Source: an uncultured Clostridia bacterium (lineage in GTDB: Bacteria; Bacillota; Clostridia; Christensenellales; Borkfalkiaceae). From it: a DNA stretch of 5,586 bases. The translations under genes and the position numbers were made by a program. Below are positions 4,671 through 5,586 of this stretch, piece after piece. The notes below the pieces were generated by a model, which saw only the letters and a program-made list of their open reading frames with translations, made no database searches and was not told the DNA's origin. Within the stretch, counting starts at the first letter, position 1, and every line of letters starts with the position of its first letter. The stretch covers positions 1-5,586 of the forward strand of contig CALARO010000344.1 of NCBI GenBank assembly GCA_937888935.1, given 5' to 3'.

Positions 4671-4751
4671 CGCAGCGATTGCTATGGGGTATCCCCTTAC
4701 GCAAGGTGTATTCTGCGAATAAACATTTTTACAAAACCGCATTTTTGTGAA
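4671..4751 (+). promoter_or_regulatory. Structured spoVT leader RNA
   Basis: Three nested stems fold into one imperfect hairpin: CGCAG/CTGCG (4671-4675 with 4713-4717), TTGC/GCAA (4679-4682 with 4701-4704) and GGGG/CCCC (4686-4689 with 4693-4696). A second hairpin follows, nine base pairs including one G-U (4728-4736 with 4743-4751, loop CCGCAT), whose 3' arm runs into the RBS AAGGAG (4750-4755). The second could restrict ribosome access. It does not match riboswitch consensus sequences that I know. Confidence 0.4.
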
Positions 4752-4763
4752 GGAGAAATATTT

Positions 4764-5309
4764 ATGAAAGCTACGGGTATCGTAAGAAGAATGGACGAGC
4801 TTGGAAGAGTGGTGATTCCCAAAGAAATCAGGCGCACGCTGCGCATCCGCGAAGGCGATCCGCTGGAAATTTTCACCGATCGCGACGAGCTGATGCTCAA
4901 AAAATATTCGCCCATCGCCACCATCGAAAAGTTCAGCGAATCCGCCGCAAAATCGCTCGCCGAGTTAAGCGGAAAACTTGCCGTGGTGTGCGATACGGAC
5001 GGGGTATTGTTCGCTTTCGGCGAAGGGAAGCGCGAATTTTCGGGCAAAACGCTTTCGCCCGAAATGGACAAACTGATGAGAGAACGCAAGAGTTACGCGG
5101 CGGCGAAATCGGAAGGCGGCGAGGTGCTGCCCGTGGTTTCGGGCGGTGAAACGGACTTTGCGGCGCAGGTGATCGTGCCGGTGGTTTCGGGCGGGGATTG
5201 CCTGGGCATCGTGGCGTTGCTCGATAAAAACGAAGGCGCGAAAACGGAAGCGGATCTGGTGAAGCTCACGCGGCTTACCGCCGATATTCTCGCCAATCAA
5301 TTCGAATAA
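4764..5309 (+). CDS. spoVT: Stage V sporulation protein T (AbrB/GAF transcriptional regulator)
   Basis: Forespore transcription factor that modulates sigma-G-dependent genes and is needed for proper spore maturation in Bacillus; in Clostridia it also affects late sporulation. The first 50 residues are the swapped-hairpin AbrB DNA-binding domain (GIVRRMDELGRVVIPKEIRR at 5-24, then TLRIREGDPLEIF, and LKKYSP at 45-50), almost the same as in B. subtilis. Residues from about 55 to 180 are the more divergent GAF-like effector domain (LAVVCDTDGVLFAFG, IVPVVSGGDCLGIVALLDK). At 181 residues it matches the usual length (about 178). The start follows AAGGAG at eight bases. The sequence segment PVVSGG occurs twice in the GAF part (123-128 and 139-144). 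It is preceded by a structured leader and followed by another transcription unit. Its presence indicates a sporulating lineage. Confidence 0.97.
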   Translation: MKATGIVRRMDELGRVVIPKEIRRTLRIREGDPLEIFTDRDELMLKKYSPIATIEKFSESAAKSLAELSGKLAVVCDTDGVLFAFGEGKREFSGKTLSPEMDKLMRERKSYAAAKSEGGEVLPVVSGGETDFAAQVIVPVVSGGDCLGIVALLDKNEGAKTEADLVKLTRLTADILANQFE

Positions 5310-5312
5310 AAA

Positions 5313-5336
5313 TCGTTTAAGCGCGTTTTTAAGCGA
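5313..5336 (+). terminator. Hairpin after spoVT, candidate terminator without T run
   Basis: TCGTTTAA pairs with TTAAGCGA (eight pairs, one G-U) around an eight-base loop, starting four bases after the spoVT stop. No T run follows directly, so termination efficiency is doubtful. AT-rich short palindromes, including AATTCCGGAATT (5372-5383) followed by TTTTAT, lie a little further and could help. Confidence 0.35.
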
Positions 5337-5420
5337 CGGAAATTTTCGGGATTTTGCGACATTTTTCGCGGAATTCCGGAATTTTTATGCGGTTTTTTAT
5401 TTCGGGGCGGGGAAAGAACG

Positions 5421-5434
5421 GCGCGCGAGCGCGC
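5421..5434. repeat. GCGCGC-GA-GCGCGC inverted repeat
   Basis: An alternating purine-pyrimidine palindrome lying eight bases upstream of the -35 box of the promoter at 5442-5470. It could be an operator or a local non-B DNA element; no function can be assigned. Confidence 0.45.
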
Positions 5435-5441
5435 AAAACAC

Positions 5442-5470
5442 TTGCCAAAGCCGCCGCGAAGTGGTATAAT
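5442..5470 (+). promoter_or_regulatory. Strong sigma-A promoter with extended -10
   Basis: TTGCCA (5442-5447), a 17-base spacer and TATAAT (5465-5470), with TGG directly before the -10 box giving the extended TGn form. It points right, toward the gene beginning at the window edge, and shows that this gene is transcribed independently of spoVT. The leader of about 100 bases has small hairpins ATAG/CTAT (5475-5487) and CGGAA/TTCCG (5520-5538). Confidence 0.82.
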
Positions 5471-5580
5471 AAGAATAGCGGCTCTATCGGCTGCGGGCGA
5501 AGCTTACGCTTTACGGGTGCGGAAAAGGGATAATTCCGATCGCTTTGGCGCATAAAAAACACGATACGGACGGAAACGCA

Positions 5581-5586
5581 ATGAAA
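5581..5586 (+). CDS. Start of next gene (only Met-Lys visible)
   Basis: An ATG at 5581 continues to the window edge. A weak GGA (5572-5574) lies six bases upstream, so the RBS is poor. The same frame is open upstream back to a stop at 5476, with an in-frame TTG at 5545 that would give LAHKKHDTDGNAMK; an earlier start is therefore possible. In Bacillus spoVT is followed by spoVB, so a SpoVB-like flippase is one guess, but nothing visible here identifies it. Confidence 0.35.

Noticed and set aside
4684..4722. Twelve-codon frame MGYPLTQGVFCE in the spoVT leader, a possible leader peptide
   Set aside because: No ribosome binding site precedes it, and its bases are better explained by the nested hairpin.
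4655..4763. Cyclic di-GMP or other known riboswitch in front of spoVT
   Set aside because: The conserved GEMM segments and the signatures of other riboswitches known to me are absent; only generic hairpins are present.
4965..5300. Minus-strand open frames opposite spoVT
   Set aside because: Histidine/arginine-rich shadow frames of a GC-biased gene; no RBS or homology.
5471..5580. tRNA, SRP RNA or other classical small RNA after the promoter at 5442-5470
   Set aside because: No cloverleaf, no SRP GGAA tetraloop domain and no terminator; more likely the leader of the next gene.

Overview
The window looks like chromosomal DNA from a spore-forming Gram-positive anaerobe of the Clostridia, probably an uncultured gut lineage. 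Three things support this: a clear spoVT gene, ribosomal protein L27 with an N-terminal extension of the Bacillota type, and PyrR-dependent transcription attenuation. Purine-rich AGGAGG ribosome binding sites and consensus sigma-A promoters fit as well. A more exact taxonomic placement cannot be made from the sequence alone. There is no sign of phage, transposon, CRISPR array, tRNA or rRNA.

Left part (1-3050), all on the minus strand, holds three transcription units. The first is pyrR-uraA: an intact pyrimidine regulator, then the first half of a uracil permease that runs off the left edge. A consensus promoter and one complete PyrR attenuator precede it (protein-binding hairpin, antiterminator, intrinsic terminator). 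The second is a single gene for a small lipoprotein of unknown function. The third is rplU-rpmA (L21-L27), with a promoter, a structured leader of about 125 nt and a strong terminator. The prp protease gene usually found between rplU and rpmA is absent, and the L27 extension is short and atypical.

Middle part (3060-4490) has a plus-strand helical protein of unknown function. It converges on a minus-strand 71-residue winged-helix protein, across a gap with a perfect 26-base palindrome and a run of TTTTTACGC repeats. The winged-helix gene is divergent from an XRE-family repressor-like gene. The 8-mer CCGTTTTG sits three times in and around this divergent promoter region and a fourth time upstream of spoVT, so one of the two small DNA-binding proteins may autoregulate the pair and also reach spoVT.

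Right part (4490-5586) has an orphan consensus promoter firing leftward into the XRE gene, a structured spoVT leader with a 12-base palindrome, the complete spoVT gene (late-sporulation AbrB/GAF regulator), and a strong rightward promoter just before a gene that begins at the right edge. By analogy with Bacillus gene order that gene could be spoVB, but only two codons are visible. The most interesting signals are the shared operator-like motif, the orphan antisense promoter, the structured spoVT leader, and the combination of missing prp with an altered L27 N-terminus.
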